From Cercophora sp. LCS_1 (lineage: Eukaryota; Ascomycota; Sordariomycetes; Sordariales; Lasiosphaeriaceae): a stretch of 64,000 bases of DNA. The notes under the pieces are model-generated. The model had not been told where the DNA came from and did not search any database. It saw nothing but the letters and a program-made list of their open reading frames with translations. This document shows, in pieces, positions 9,576 through 20,235 of this stretch (its first letter is position 1; each line of letters starts with the position of its first letter). Position numbers and translations under genes: made by a program. Where the stretch lies: assembly GCA_036250225.1 (NCBI GenBank), contig JAPZLL010000035.1, positions 1 to 64,000 of the forward strand, given 5' to 3'.

Positions 9576-10498
9576 TGTTAAGCACTAGCGGTCAATGTTC
9601 TGATGGAGCCAGGTCTTGAGGTCAGGTGTGTTGACCGCAGCTGGAATGTCAGGCTTTCCCCCTTCATGGGATGCCTGGAAAACTACCAACCAGAGCTGCC
9701 CGATAAGCCAACTGCAATAAATCCCGCAGCACCCCCTTAGCTATTCCGATTTCGGGGTGAAGTAACGGGCAGGCGGCCAATCAGAATGATCAACTTTTCT
9801 ACCAGTTGAGGAAAGTCACGGGTGGTGAAGCTTTACCAAGCCAACATCTGAAGCTTCTTTGTAAACCCTAAGCCTACGATTTACACTTGGCTAGCGATGG
9901 AGGAAAAGTCCCAATGCTGAAGGAGAGATCTGCCGCTTCCCGTACTGCGGTAACATAACGTAGTGAGTGGCCTCTGAGGCAATTGGCGAACGGAGGCGCT
10001 GGAGTTCAACCTAGCTATTATTCGCTCTCTTTCGCTTTCTTTTCATTCTCTTCGATAACAAAGCGGCAGGCCCGCTGGACTTACATCATGTAGAATGTAC
10101 CTAGACTTCGATCACGCCGCAGCAGCACTGGCAGATTCGGCGATTTAGTTCTATCTCATCTTCTCTCCCCCCGCCCCACAATGCAAACCTCAAAGCTTTA
10201 AAGTGATTGCTTGTGTTACCCAATCAGCACCGAATTGGTGGCGAAGAACCCGGTTTGTGACAGACAGTAGGAAGCCACTGCCGCGGTGCAGCGCGGGCGG
10301 CACAACGCGGCGCAGCAGTCTGCCCCAACAGGCTGATTCCTCCAACGCCCGACTTCATTTGCACGCAAAGTAAGGCTTTCCAGGCACGGATCCTCTTCCC
10401 CTCATGAAACATTTCCTTTGCGAGACTCTCCAAAATTATCAAACCTCGATCAACCTGCCGCAATGTCAACACCAACTTGACGGACTCCGATACGAACG
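9576..10498. other. Intergenic region, divergent promoters
   Basis: This 0.9-kb stretch lies between divergent genes. It contains a pyrimidine-rich TCTCTTTCGCTTTCTTTTC tract near 10023-10041, typical of fungal promoters. No coding or RNA gene was recognised. Confidence 0.5.
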
Positions 10499-11500
10499 AT
10501 GCGTCCCCTTATTGTCCTGACCCTCTTCCGCCTATCAACCGCCAAGAAAGTATCCATTCAATACCTCGAACCCCCGAACTCCGAACGCCTCCTCGAAATC
10601 GACACAGACTACAACCCAATCCAAAACCCCGAGGCAAACGAAGCCCTCATCGCCGGTAACACAACCACGATCAAATGGATCACTACCACGGCCGAATCCG
10701 ACACGCAGAAGTTCACCCTGTGTCGTCTCAATGACAAAACATACGCGAAAGACGTCGAAATCAACCTGTCGGGCCCCAACACGGGATCCCTCTCGTGGAA
10801 AATCCAAGACACGATTCGGTCGGGGAGTAAATTCGTGCTCCTGACAAACCTAAAAGGGATCTCGGCCGAGTTCAATATCGTAAACCCGAGGGATTTTGTC
10901 GATAATGATCCGGTGGAGGGTAGTACGTCGGCCGTGGGGAGTACAGTCACGCTGAAGGATAACAATGGAACTCCGCCGGCGACGGCGACGGCGACGGGTG
11001 ATATTTTTACGGTCACAGATGGGGCGGGGGGTACGACCCCGACGTATAGGGACGGTGAGTTTTATACGTCGACGGGGCCGGAGATTACTAGCCCAATTGG
11101 CAGCACGTCGGGCAGTGATAAAGTTGGGGAGACAGGTGTGCCGGGTCAGACTTTTGAGGATGGATATGAACATGGGTCGTCTGCTACTGCGAGGGTAATT
11201 GGTGTGGCAGTGGGAAGCTCGGTTGGCGGGATTCTCGCTCTGCTGGGCGTGTTTTACTTTGTCAGGCGAAGGAGGAGGAAAGCTAGAGCAGTGGAGCTTG
11301 AAGGGCGAGAAGCATATAATAAGCCGGAGCTTCACGGTGCACACATCAGGCCTACAGCCGAGTTGCCGGCTGGGTTGGCGATTACGATGGAGATGTCGGC
11401 TGAGAGGGATCCCGCCGAGTTGAGTTCGGAGACGGGATCATCAGCCATAAGTGCCAAAAAGGTGGCTGTTGTGTATCATGAGCTTCCGGTTGAACGGTAG
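10499..11500 (+). CDS. Single-pass membrane protein with extracellular Ser/Thr-rich domain
   Basis: A single exon encodes 333 aa. A short hydrophobic start (RPLIVLTLF) may be a weak signal peptide. An ectodomain follows with an Ig/Kre9-like look (GNTTTIKWITT, FTLCRLND, SLSWKIQDTIRSGSKFVLL). A Thr/Gly-rich stalk precedes one membrane helix at about 237-258 (GVAVGSSVGGILALLGVFYF), followed by RRRRRK, a stop-transfer signal placing the C-terminus in the cytosol. The tail contains ELHG, ELPAG and HELP elements common in fungal single-pass membrane proteins. A surface sensor or wall-associated role is plausible but not shown. Confidence 0.8.
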   Translation: MRPLIVLTLFRLSTAKKVSIQYLEPPNSERLLEIDTDYNPIQNPEANEALIAGNTTTIKWITTTAESDTQKFTLCRLNDKTYAKDVEINLSGPNTGSLSWKIQDTIRSGSKFVLLTNLKGISAEFNIVNPRDFVDNDPVEGSTSAVGSTVTLKDNNGTPPATATATGDIFTVTDGAGGTTPTYRDGEFYTSTGPEITSPIGSTSGSDKVGETGVPGQTFEDGYEHGSSATARVIGVAVGSSVGGILALLGVFYFVRRRRRKARAVELEGREAYNKPELHGAHIRPTAELPAGLAITMEMSAERDPAELSSETGSSAISAKKVAVVYHELPVER

Positions 11501-11963
11501 ACAGGCCGTTGGGTCATCCTGCCGTATTCCGGCGCCACCTCAACGTATAATTGAAGTGGGTTCTGGTGTTTTTAAACGCAAAGTTTGTTCATTTATCCTA
11601 GCTACCCTCGGCCCGTAAGTTGTGGGGGAAAAAAAATTGGCCAGGCTCATGTTTTTACTCTCGGGCGCTTCAAACACCATCACCGGGTTTTGGCTTGGAC
11701 AGAACCGAGCTTCTCCTCGGGAAACCAGAAGTCACCCTTTAACTCGGAAGCCGCAAACTCATCGCCGGGGTCCACAGCTTACAAAACTTTTCAAAGTTTC
11801 ACGTCACAAAATTCAGTGGCCACTATATAATCTAGTAGTTTTCTTTCGATTTCTACTCTGCTTTCCTTTACTCATCATCGTGCGACCTCCAGACTTTCAG
11901 CCTTGAACATTGAATCTGCAGCCATTCCTCATTCTATCCGGCTTTCTGTTCAAAAACCTGATA
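11501..11963. other. Intergenic region
   Basis: This region contains a TATATAATC stretch near 11823-11831, about 135 nt before the next start codon, a plausible TATA element. No other feature is seen. Confidence 0.4.
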
Positions 11964-13085
11964 ATGTCGCTACCTCAAGACCAAATTGTCAGCCGCCTGG
12001 ATCACCTCCCCGGTGAAATCATCCTGCAGGTGCTCGAAAGCACCTCCATGAGAGACCTCCCAGTCTTGCTGAAGGCCTCTCCTCGAGCCAACGCCCTCTT
12101 CGCAACACACCGGAAACAAATACTCGTCACGGTGCTCGACAATATCCTCGGTCCCGTTTTTGTCGATGCCCTCACATTCCAGGAGTTTTACGAGTTTGGA
12201 CGCCTCCCTCCAGGCTTGCACCCCATCCCTCTGTCCAGCGTCTACGCGCAGCGCATCGCATCGCGTCCCGAAAACACGATTGAGATGTTGAAAAACATGT
12301 CAGACGACAAATTCGACCAGCTATACCAGCTCACACAAGAGGCACAGGCCATCGCAGAGCTATTCGCCGCCCTCTGGCGAGAGTCGCTCAAGCCATCCTT
12401 CTACATTCAACAGGGACCAGACACCAACTTGCTCCTTAGACACATGTCAGCTCCCCTGTCCGACACCGAGAGCAGGCGGCTCGTCCAAGCTATCTTTCGC
12501 GCCGAAATCTTCCATGCATTTACCCTCCATGACAACGGACGGGTGCCTGTCATCTCCCTTCATCCCAGCGAGATCGAGCAGGGAAACCAAATGGCGTGCT
12601 TCCTCGACAGACTCTTCTCCCACGTCGAGGGCGAAGTCAACTATTATTCGCCGGACTTCCAATCTTCCAACCCGGGCCCGCCTCCGCCGCCAAGACTGGG
12701 CAGCTCGTGGGCCAAGTTATCCCAGGCGGCCGCAGACCCGGTTCAGCGACAGGCATTGGTTGAGTATTGGTCGGGACCCGGCGGCCGTGGCAGAGATTTG
12801 TACTTGGACGTGCGCAGTTCCATCTGGATAATGAGAGCAAACAGGATGAGCTCCTCGCGCGTCTCGCCTGTCCTTGGCGTTCCCTCTGCGTGGTCGGATG
12901 CCATGGCTGGTGAGGATGCCGATGTTGAGCGGACTTGGTACGAGATTTTCTTCGCCCGGCCGTGGGTCTCTTTGCTTTGTGGTGGCGTGCACGTCTGGAG
13001 ACAGTTTCCACTCATTTTTTGGGATAAGTGGCGTGTCGACTTGGCGAAGCGGGCCTTTGACCCCATTTTCAGGACGGATGGATAG
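11964..13085 (+). CDS. F-box-like protein
   Basis: A single exon encodes 373 aa, starting MSLPQDQIVSRL; the longer open frame begins at a TTG and is not credible. Residues about 10-50 fit the F-box pattern (LDHLPGEIILQVLESTSMRD, then LLKASPRANALF), the Skp1-binding module of SCF ubiquitin ligases. The rest is an alpha-helical region with TIEMLKNMSDDKFDQLYQL and ESRRLVQAIFRAEIF and no recognisable WD40 or LRR repeats. A truncated relative lacking the F-box lies about 29 kb downstream. The substrate is unknown. Confidence 0.8.
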   Translation: MSLPQDQIVSRLDHLPGEIILQVLESTSMRDLPVLLKASPRANALFATHRKQILVTVLDNILGPVFVDALTFQEFYEFGRLPPGLHPIPLSSVYAQRIASRPENTIEMLKNMSDDKFDQLYQLTQEAQAIAELFAALWRESLKPSFYIQQGPDTNLLLRHMSAPLSDTESRRLVQAIFRAEIFHAFTLHDNGRVPVISLHPSEIEQGNQMACFLDRLFSHVEGEVNYYSPDFQSSNPGPPPPPRLGSSWAKLSQAAADPVQRQALVEYWSGPGGRGRDLYLDVRSSIWIMRANRMSSSRVSPVLGVPSAWSDAMAGEDADVERTWYEIFFARPWVSLLCGGVHVWRQFPLIFWDKWRVDLAKRAFDPIFRTDG

Positions 13086-13552
13086 AGGAAGCACATCGTG
13101 TTGTTGTCGGATAGAGGGCGGCAGGCAAAATTAGCACAGTAGACTAAATAATGCGAGTAGATCAATGTTCAGCCGTAATTATCTATCGATAATTAAAGGT
13201 TCATTGCAACGTCACGACCATCAATTGTGAGTTGCAGCATTGTGAGGAAGGCGCATCCCAGCTGGAGTCGGCACCGGTCCCCGAAATCAGGGTTGACTGC
13301 GGAAGGCACTTGCATGGCATGTCATGACTTCTTGTCCAGTCGTTCCTTCCTGCAGATCAAGCGTGGCAGAGTGTTGGCCAATAGCCCGGACGTGCCTCGA
13401 TTGGACCCCAGTAGGTAGTGCGGGGTGGTTTTGCGATGAACATCGTCCCCAGCCGAGACTTTTCTCAATCTTAAATCTAGTAACCTTTCCAACCCTCAGC
13501 CTGATCCAATCTCGAATCAAAAGACACCCATTCGCAGAAACCATAAGCAACT
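13086..13552. other. Intergenic region
   Basis: AT-rich just after the F-box gene, then the promoter of the HEX-1 fusion gene. No coding or RNA gene was recognised. Confidence 0.45.
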
Positions 13553-16500
13553 ATGAACAGCAACAATGAAGAAGGTAACTCCCTCCATGTTAACTCAATT
13601 ATCGCGCGGCAACTGACTCTCCGAGATAGTACACGCACTGGCCGATGTGCCCGAGCCTCGCTCGCGCCGAAAGGGTCTCGCCACCGAGGTCAAGCCGGAC
13701 GCCGAGGTTCTGCATAACACCGTGACAATTCCTTGCCATCACATTCGGCTCGGAGATATCTTGCTCCTTGAAGGCCATCCCTGCCAAGTCATTCGCATCT
13801 CGACAAGTGCGGCAACAGGACAGCATAGATATCTTGGCGTCGACGTGTTCACCAATCAACTTCACGAAGACTCGTCCTTTGTCAGCAATCCAGCACCGGG
13901 TGTCGTCGTCCAGACCATGTTGGGGCCCATTTTCTTTGCGTACTACGCACTGGATATCGTCGACGGGAAACTTTTGTGCATGACCGAGGCTGGCGATGTC
14001 GACACGAATGTGCCTGTTCTGAACCAGAGCGGTCTTCCCGGTCGTCTGGAAAAGGCCTTTGCCTCTGGAAGGGGGCGTGTGATTGTTATGGTCGTAGAGG
14101 AAAATGGCCGCAGATTGGCTGTTGATATGAAGGTTCTGCACGGTTCGAGGCTCGATGATCCGCCGATATCCCACTGGACAGTGTCTACGGAGCCTAGAGC
14201 AGGTCATGTCGGCGATGGCCTGCACAGCGCTTGCCGAGAGAGTAACGAGCCTTTGCTGAGAAGCATCCTCGAGCGAGGCAAGGTGGATGTGAACAAGCTG
14301 GATAAGGAGCAAAGAACAGCTCTTTTTGATGCAGTAGACCGCCGTTTCGAATCTGGAGTTCAGGCTTTGTTGGAGACCCAGATCAACCTCGAAGCCATGG
14401 ATAAGAACGGCAAGACGGCCCTAGATCTAGCACTTTCGCGGACTGATACGAGCTCCCAGTCTATTGCGTTCCTTCTTCTGCAGAAGGGTGCATCCCCCGT
14501 CGCCGCTCTCGGAACGCCAACTCCAGAGCTGCTGTCAGCATCGGCCGATGGAGATGTCAGCACCGTCAATCGCCTGATAGTCGAGGCTGCTGACGTCAAC
14601 TGCGACGATCGACTTGGATATACTCCGCTACATGAAGCACTATCGTTCGGCAGGGTCGAGATTGCGACGCTACTTCTTCAACATGGAGCCAACGTGAACG
14701 CAAAACTTCGTTTTGGGGGCGATACACCGCTCCACATGATTGTCGAAAGGGGCGAGGCACACCGCCCTTCCTACAAAGATGTCAGCGAACGGTCGTCAGT
14801 ACCGCCTCTGCGCAGTGACCACGTCACATTAATAGAGTTGCTTCTCCGCCATGGTGCTGTCGCCAGCATCGAACGCCTGAGTGATGGGGCTACTGCGCAG
14901 GATGTCGCCACGCACCGTCTAGCGTCAGGGAGGGCAGAGGCGGAAAAGGCAATACTCGCCAACCTTACCTCGGTCCTCAAGTCTCCGCCATCTGTGGAAC
15001 TGTCTGCTCCTGCAGAAACCGAACTGGAAGACCGGCCAATCATCACCATCACAGACGAAGCAAGAGCTATCTACGACAACTTTTTTGTCCGACTCCAATA
15101 CCACAAGACTGGCGCCTTTTTGCCTCGACAATCTCCGGTCGGCAGTTTCATTTATTCTCCCGAGTGTCCAGACGCGAAGCAGTGTATTGGTGGGTTGGAA
15201 AGGTGGGCAAAGGAAAGCACAACGGATCGGACTGGTTCAAGTGTCGAAACGGCGACGAGAGACGTTTGGAAATGGATCCACCTGCCTGCCAACCACGTAA
15301 GCTTCAGCCTCTCACGATCCATTGTATGAAACATTGTGACCTCCAGCTAGCTAACTCACGCGCTTCTGTAGAAGGTATGGGCTAAGGTATTGTACCCTAT
15401 CAAAGCTTATTTTACCTCTCAGGAACGTTTGAGGTGTTGACCTACCTTCCACCCCACCAGGACATCCTCAGAGCCCTAAAGTTCAAAGCCAACATCGAAT
15501 TCAGCGGAACCACAAGAGAGAGAGAGACATTTATGGGCGAGTCATTCTACGAGATCCGTGGCTCCTCTCCTGACACCCGACTTCGACGACCTCTGTTCTC
15601 TCAGTCATTTGGACAGAAGTCTGGTTGCTTCTCCATTGTTGTAAGGTTCTTTTCAAACTAGCAAAAACTGAAAATGGAACTCACCATCGCTGTCCCAGAT
15701 ACCATTTTTCGACGCTGAGAGGTTGAATGAATATCTGTCACGGTCAGAAACACCAAATGAGGGCTTCCGTCACCGGCATGAGCTCGGAAGTGTCTGTCAG
15801 TCAGACCACTTGCACACGCCCTATTCCTTGGACCAATCATACTACCTCTCTCTAGCCGACGCGATTGAGCGCGACGAGACCCAAGTGGTAGTCAAGCACA
15901 TCAAAAGAAGCCAGGGGATGAAAGACAAATCACCCTCACATCCAAAACTACTCACGGTCAATCAACTGTGGCTCTGGAGAATCGACTCAGCGACTCTCAT
16001 AACCGCGTTCCCCGATCGATGTTGCAAGACTAGCAAGCCGAACCTACTATCGACCATATCTCAGTCCTTCACACAACGCCCTCCGGCTACGATGCAAGCC
16101 ATGTTGATCCAAGTGCTGCGACATGTAGTCGACTTCATCGATTCCCCAGACAACCCCGGCCCCGATGAGAATCTCTCCGACATCTTCGAGCAGAGCATTG
16201 CCTACCGGGTTAGTATTCGTGCCTTTAGCCTCAACCATAACGCTAACTATTCACAAGGCTCATGGTGAAATGGATTGTTACTTAATGTTCCACCGAGCCC
16301 GACGAGCGCAGCAGACAAAGTACAGCACCGCCACCGGGAACACTGCAAGAATCCTAATGGAGGAAAAGATGAGAGACGAAGAGCAAATGTGCGATATCGG
16401 TCAGGAGATCGAACATCTTCGCGAGATCAAGGATATCAGAGACGAACTGAAGATGATTGAACGAGTGTTGGAGGACCAGCTCCCGTCATTACACAGTTCG

Positions 16501-17268
16501 CAAGGACATTTGACGATTCTGGAGAGCATGTGGAAAGCTTCAACAGGCTTGGGGCAATCATTCAATCAATCGACTTCCGGCTTGCCAAGCTACATCGGCT
16601 CAACAAGGACGCCGAGTCGGTTGAGATTTCTGCAAGTGTTGTAGAGTTCTGATCAAGTGCGTGGCTGACGATGCACAAAGCTCAACCACCTCCTTGACCT
16701 GAAGCAAAAGCAAGCAGGCCAAGCCGATCGTCGGGCCGAAGACAGTGAGACACAGAACCAGCTGCTCTTTGTGTTTACCATTGTTACCGTCGTTTTTGTA
16801 AGTCGAGTGTCATCTTTGCATCCCCGTGACCATGTCAGACTAATGCGGCCATGGAGACAACAAGACACCCATATCCTTCGTCTCGACCTTCATGGCGGTC
16901 CCAAGTCGGGACTTTCCGCAGACGGAAGACGGGACTGATATCGGCTGGACGTGGTGGCAAGTCCTCGCGGGCACTCGTATTCTCAGCCTTCCCGCTACGT
17001 AGCCAGCATACTTACTTACTTTCTCCCTCTAGTGGCCACGGAGATTGCAACATTTCTCGTTATTGCGGCTTTCTGGCTTGGAGCTCCGCGCCGTGCCAAC
17101 AACGGTAACGGAGCTTCAGCCATGGATAGATTCAAGAAATGGTTCAAAAGCATATTCACCAGGGGCTCGGAATGGACTGTGGTTGAGGAGAAGACGCCGG
17201 ATAGTAAGCGGCTGGATGAGGAGGCTGGCAACGAGGAAGCATTACCGGGGCGGAGAAGCGTCAGCTGA
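13553..17268 (+). CDS. HEX-1 (Woronin body)-ankyrin-CorA-like fusion protein
   Basis: Exons as read: 13553-13574, 13630-15296, 15372-15386 (15-nt micro-exon, KVWAK), 15434-15640, 15699-16208, 16258-16640 (see below), 16681-16797, 16865-16976 and 17033-17268; about 1,080 aa. Residues about 35-172 are strongly HEX-1-like (IPCHHIRLGDILLLEG, ISTSAATGQHRYLGVD, VVVQTMLGP, AVDMKVLHGSRL) and keep the SRL tripeptide, but it is now internal. Gln replaces the hypusine Lys of eIF5A, as in HEX-1. The same uninterrupted exon continues into ankyrin repeats at about 190-440. The C-terminal half follows the fungal ankyrin/CorA pattern (WKWIHLPANH, LDQSYYLSL, VNQLWLWRID, HLLDLKQKQ) and ends in two membrane helices (LLFVFTIVTVVF and TEIATFLVIAAFWLG). 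The CorA GMN motif is absent. Exon 6 needs a frame change near 16465-16496, either a very short intron or a disabling mutation. Confidence 0.75.
16465..16496 (+). other. Frame change inside the HEX-1 fusion gene (32-nt intron or frameshift)
   Basis: Before this point the frame reads RDELKMIERVLEDQ. After it the family-like sequence (FDDSGEHVESFNRLGAIIQ, IDFRLAKLHRLNKD) lies in another frame. Removing GTGTTG...CACAG (32 nt) restores the frame exactly, but fungal introns this short are rare and no good branch point is seen. The alternative is a one-base indel that truncates the protein before its membrane helices. Confidence 0.55.
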
Positions 17269-17420
17269 GGCAGCACGACCTCACGGCCGTAGCATTTCAG
17301 CATACGGAGGGCTGCAAGTCAAAGCATGGCTTGGAAAAGGCACATGTGAGAACAGAAATGAGTCCACTATTACAAGTAACTAGGTAAGGTATAATAAGGT
17401 ATGTAAAGGGCTATCTCGCA

Positions 17421-19047
17421 TCACAGCGCCTCGCGTGTTACCTCTTCGCAACTCCAACAATCAGCATCGGCTGAGTCCCCACATGAAACATCGAACTTTG
17501 CCCTCGCCGGATACGGGCAGATGATACGGCTGTGTGTCTCGGTGGGAGACACCGTCAACTCAATAGGCAATGACTCAGGGGCAGTCCCGTTCTCAACCCA
17601 CGCTCGAAGCTCATCGAACATGGTGGTGGGATTTCCGCTTGGCCCACCAAAGCAGTGCTCCAGGCCGGGAATCTCGTAATGCCGAAAGAACTGGTCCGTG
17701 TTGGGGAGCAAAGCTGACACGTCCTGATAATACTTTTCCGGGCCCTTGGCCGAGACGATCTGGTCAATCTGGAACCTGTCAGCCCACGAATCTCGACACC
17801 CTGAGACATAAACTTACCAGGCCGTGCCAACTGATAATCTTCCCGCCACGATCCCGAAACTCAGACAAGTCGGTGTCGTCCGTCTCAACAATCGACGCCC
17901 ACTGTTGCTTCGCCCGATACACAAACCGATCAAACTCCTCATGCGTCAGCAGACTTGCGTCAAAACTCTCACTCTTGGCCACAAACAACCCAAGCCAATC
18001 GAGCCCCAGCGTCGCCGGCTTTCCAACACACGTCCCATTCGAACAGTCCGTCAACGCGATACCCAACGGCTCCGTCGCCACCGCCGCACCTGGCGTCAGC
18101 CCATACCACTTCTTCCTCCCATCCACCGTCTCCCGTCCATGCCACGTAGCATTCAACACCTTGGCCGCAACAGCACTAATCACCCTGATCGTCTCCGCAG
18201 CAGGCTCCTCACAGACAACCTCCTTGCCTACCAAGGCAAACGGGTCAAACGTGGCCAAACACGCCTCAGGGTCCCCGACAACCCCGTCCACAACCCCGTC
18301 CAACCCATCGCACTCGGCCGTCGCATTCTTCAAAATCGCCTGCATCTCACAAAGCCTCGGCCAGCCTTGCTCCCAATTCATCACCATCTGTGGCCAAATC
18401 GCCCCCGGCATAATCTCATTCCAGTAAATCACCGGCGCGCCCGCCGCAATCCCGTCATACGCGTCCGGATACCGCTGCGCGAGCATGAGACCCTGCCGTC
18501 CGCCGCCCGAACACCCGTTCCAGTAGGAAAAGTCTGGTTTCTTCCCGTAGTACACCTCGGCAAGCGCCTTGCCAATAGCGGCTTCGTCGCCCAGACTCAC
18601 GCTCGCGAGGTTCTGCAGCGCGTACAGATTGACGTTGCCCTCGCTTAGGAGCGCCCATTCGCGCGCGGTTTGGGCGTACCCGAGACCGCCGTCTGTCGTG
18701 ATAGTGAGGTAGCCGTCGCCTATCGCGCCTTGCATGCCCATGTAGGGTAGGAGGAAGCGGCCTGCTTGCCAGCCGCCGCCGCCGAGGGCTTGGAGACGTG
18801 AGTTCCATGCTGTGGGTTCCGGGAGCCAGGCTTCGATTGTGACGTAGTCAATTTGGCCGGGGTGGGTGTAAGTGAGGGTGACGTTGCAGAAGGAGAGGGA
18901 CGTGTAGGAGATGGAGGGCTGGGTTAGGCGGTACGGACCGGGAACTTCGGCGGAGAAGTTGGTGACCGGGATGGCGTCCAGCGAGAGGAGGCCGGTGGAG
19001 ACGGGGAGGGAGAGGGAGGCGAATGTTGAGGGGTCGCAGAGCGACAT
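17421..19047 (-). CDS. Tannase / feruloyl esterase family hydrolase
   Basis: Two exons (19047-17818 and 17768-17421) encode 525 aa. The 49-nt intron has GTAAGT, CTGAC and CAG. The family nucleophile motif is present (NGCSGGGRQG, Ser in C-S-G-G-G), as are the downstream Asp region (ISWHG joined to LIDQIVSAKG) and the catalytic His with its disulphide Cys (EIPGLEHCFGGPSGN). Length fits the family (500-580 aa). The N-terminus MSLCDPSTFASLSLP has no obvious signal peptide although most family members are secreted, so either an upstream exon is missed or this copy stays inside the cell. It hydrolyses galloyl or feruloyl esters of plant polyphenols or cell-wall polymers. Confidence 0.88.
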
Positions 19048-19884
19048 TTTGGCGTTATTGCGGTTGTCGCAATGTGGGTGATGGTTGTGTTGTGATGGCG
19101 AGGTGTCGACGGGGTGGAGTTGGGTTTATATCTCAGTGACGGGACGGCATGCCGTTGATTTGATGGCGGAGCCGGGAACGACATTGCGGCTCGTTGGGAT
19201 AATTTGCGCCGGGACGCAGCCGCAATTTGCGGACCGGGTGAGTGGAGCGGGCGCTGGATCGGAGCGGTATCGACGGTCTACCCAATTGGGATGTGCCAAG
19301 GCTCACGGTGAGACGAAATAGGTTGCCGACCGAGTCAATTGGATTCCGAAGGAGCGTAAAGTGCGAGAGCCGTACAGAATGCGAGCTGTGAAAACTGGAT
19401 TCGGGATAGAGCCGTCGATCGCGGGACCCAACAGACAAATACGCACAACGCATATCTGTCTCCCGTGGTTACACAGCGCTGACGCATTTGCAAGGCATGC
19501 AGGGAGACAGGACTCATGGGGTTGGGAATAGAGTAGGCGGAGATTGGATCGATGTAGGGACACGCCTTCCCGCAATCGACCTCCCCCCCGATGAAACCCG
19601 GAGCTTAAAATCTGGCTGCCTGCTTGATGCTGTGGCTGGACGCTACTCTGCTTGCACGTATCCTGCATCGTTGGGCCTTCTTTCCAATTATGAGCGATTT
19701 GGACCAGTCATTTTCTGGCAGTTGTCTTCCATCTGCCAGCAGACGATCGGAACCTGGTCCGAACTCCACCTCTATTTGCTTCTTTGTCTCAGTTTCCCCC
19801 ATCGTCTAGCCATGACATGTCTCATCAATTAAGCCAGCAACCGCGACGAAGTTGTTGTTGCGGTTGTCAAAAGCAACAAAAATG

Positions 19885-19908
19885 TGGTCTTGGCATTTGC
19901 CAAGACCA
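19885..19908. repeat. Perfect hairpin after tRNA-Phe
   Basis: TGGTCTTGGCA, a 2-nt loop (TT), then TGCCAAGACCA: an 11-bp perfect stem. It directly follows the Pol III T-run on the transcribed strand, so it could fold in any read-through transcript. Confidence 0.8.
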
Positions 19909-19912
19909 AAAA
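19908..19912 (-). terminator. Pol III T-run terminator of tRNA-Phe
   Basis: Five T residues on the minus strand lie 10 nt after the tRNA 3' end, the usual RNA polymerase III stop. They border a perfect 24-nt hairpin sequence (19885-19908). Confidence 0.75.
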
Positions 19913-19922
19913 GATTTGCAAA

Positions 19923-20013
19923 TGCGGTTTATGTGGATCGAACACATGACCTTCAGATTGACTTCCCGAAGTTTGACTTCAGTCTGACGCTCTCCCAACT
20001 GAGCTAAACCCGC
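19923..20013 (-). tRNA. tRNA-Phe (GAA) with an 18-nt intron
   Basis: The minus strand begins GCGGGTTTAGCTCAGTTGGG (acceptor and D arm). The anticodon GAA is followed by one G and an 18-nt intron (19976-19959). The remaining anticodon stem (ATCTGAAGG), a standard T arm (TGTTCGATCCACA) and the acceptor strand AAACCGC with discriminator A complete it. The intron sits at the canonical position one base after the anticodon. The mature tRNA is 73 nt before CCA addition. The one acceptor mismatch (G-A at the fifth pair) also occurs, from memory, in Neurospora tRNA-Phe. Confidence 0.96.
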
Positions 20014-20235
20014 TGATTTATTGATGTCAAGGCATCCCGAACTAGCCCTTCTCAACCCGCTACCCTGGCTTCCCTTGCTCATTCCTGGCCCTTATGGTGC
20101 ACTTCACCTCGACAACTCTTGAATTCCTTGGCGGTGCCGGCGCCGTTCATTATTGGCACACAAACCAGTTTCTGTGATATATTACTCCCAAAGAACGAGG
20201 TGCCTGCAACTAAATCCTTCTCTCTGTCTCTAATC

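Larger units (their letters stand above)
19048..19922. other. Intergenic region
   Basis: Promoter side of the tannase gene, with a TTTATATCTC stretch near 19126. Nothing coding was recognised up to the tRNA gene. Confidence 0.45.

Noticed and set aside
11910..11963. Longer N-terminus for the F-box protein
   Set aside because: It begins with TTG; the first ATG is at 11964 and leads straight into the F-box.
13630..14160. Translation factor eIF5A
   Set aside because: The fold is related, but the hypusine lysine is replaced by Gln, and the motifs and the GSRL ending match HEX-1 instead.
13553..17268. Two separate genes, hex-1 followed by an ankyrin-CorA gene
   Set aside because: One exon runs without stop or splice signals from the HEX-1 domain through the ankyrin repeats.
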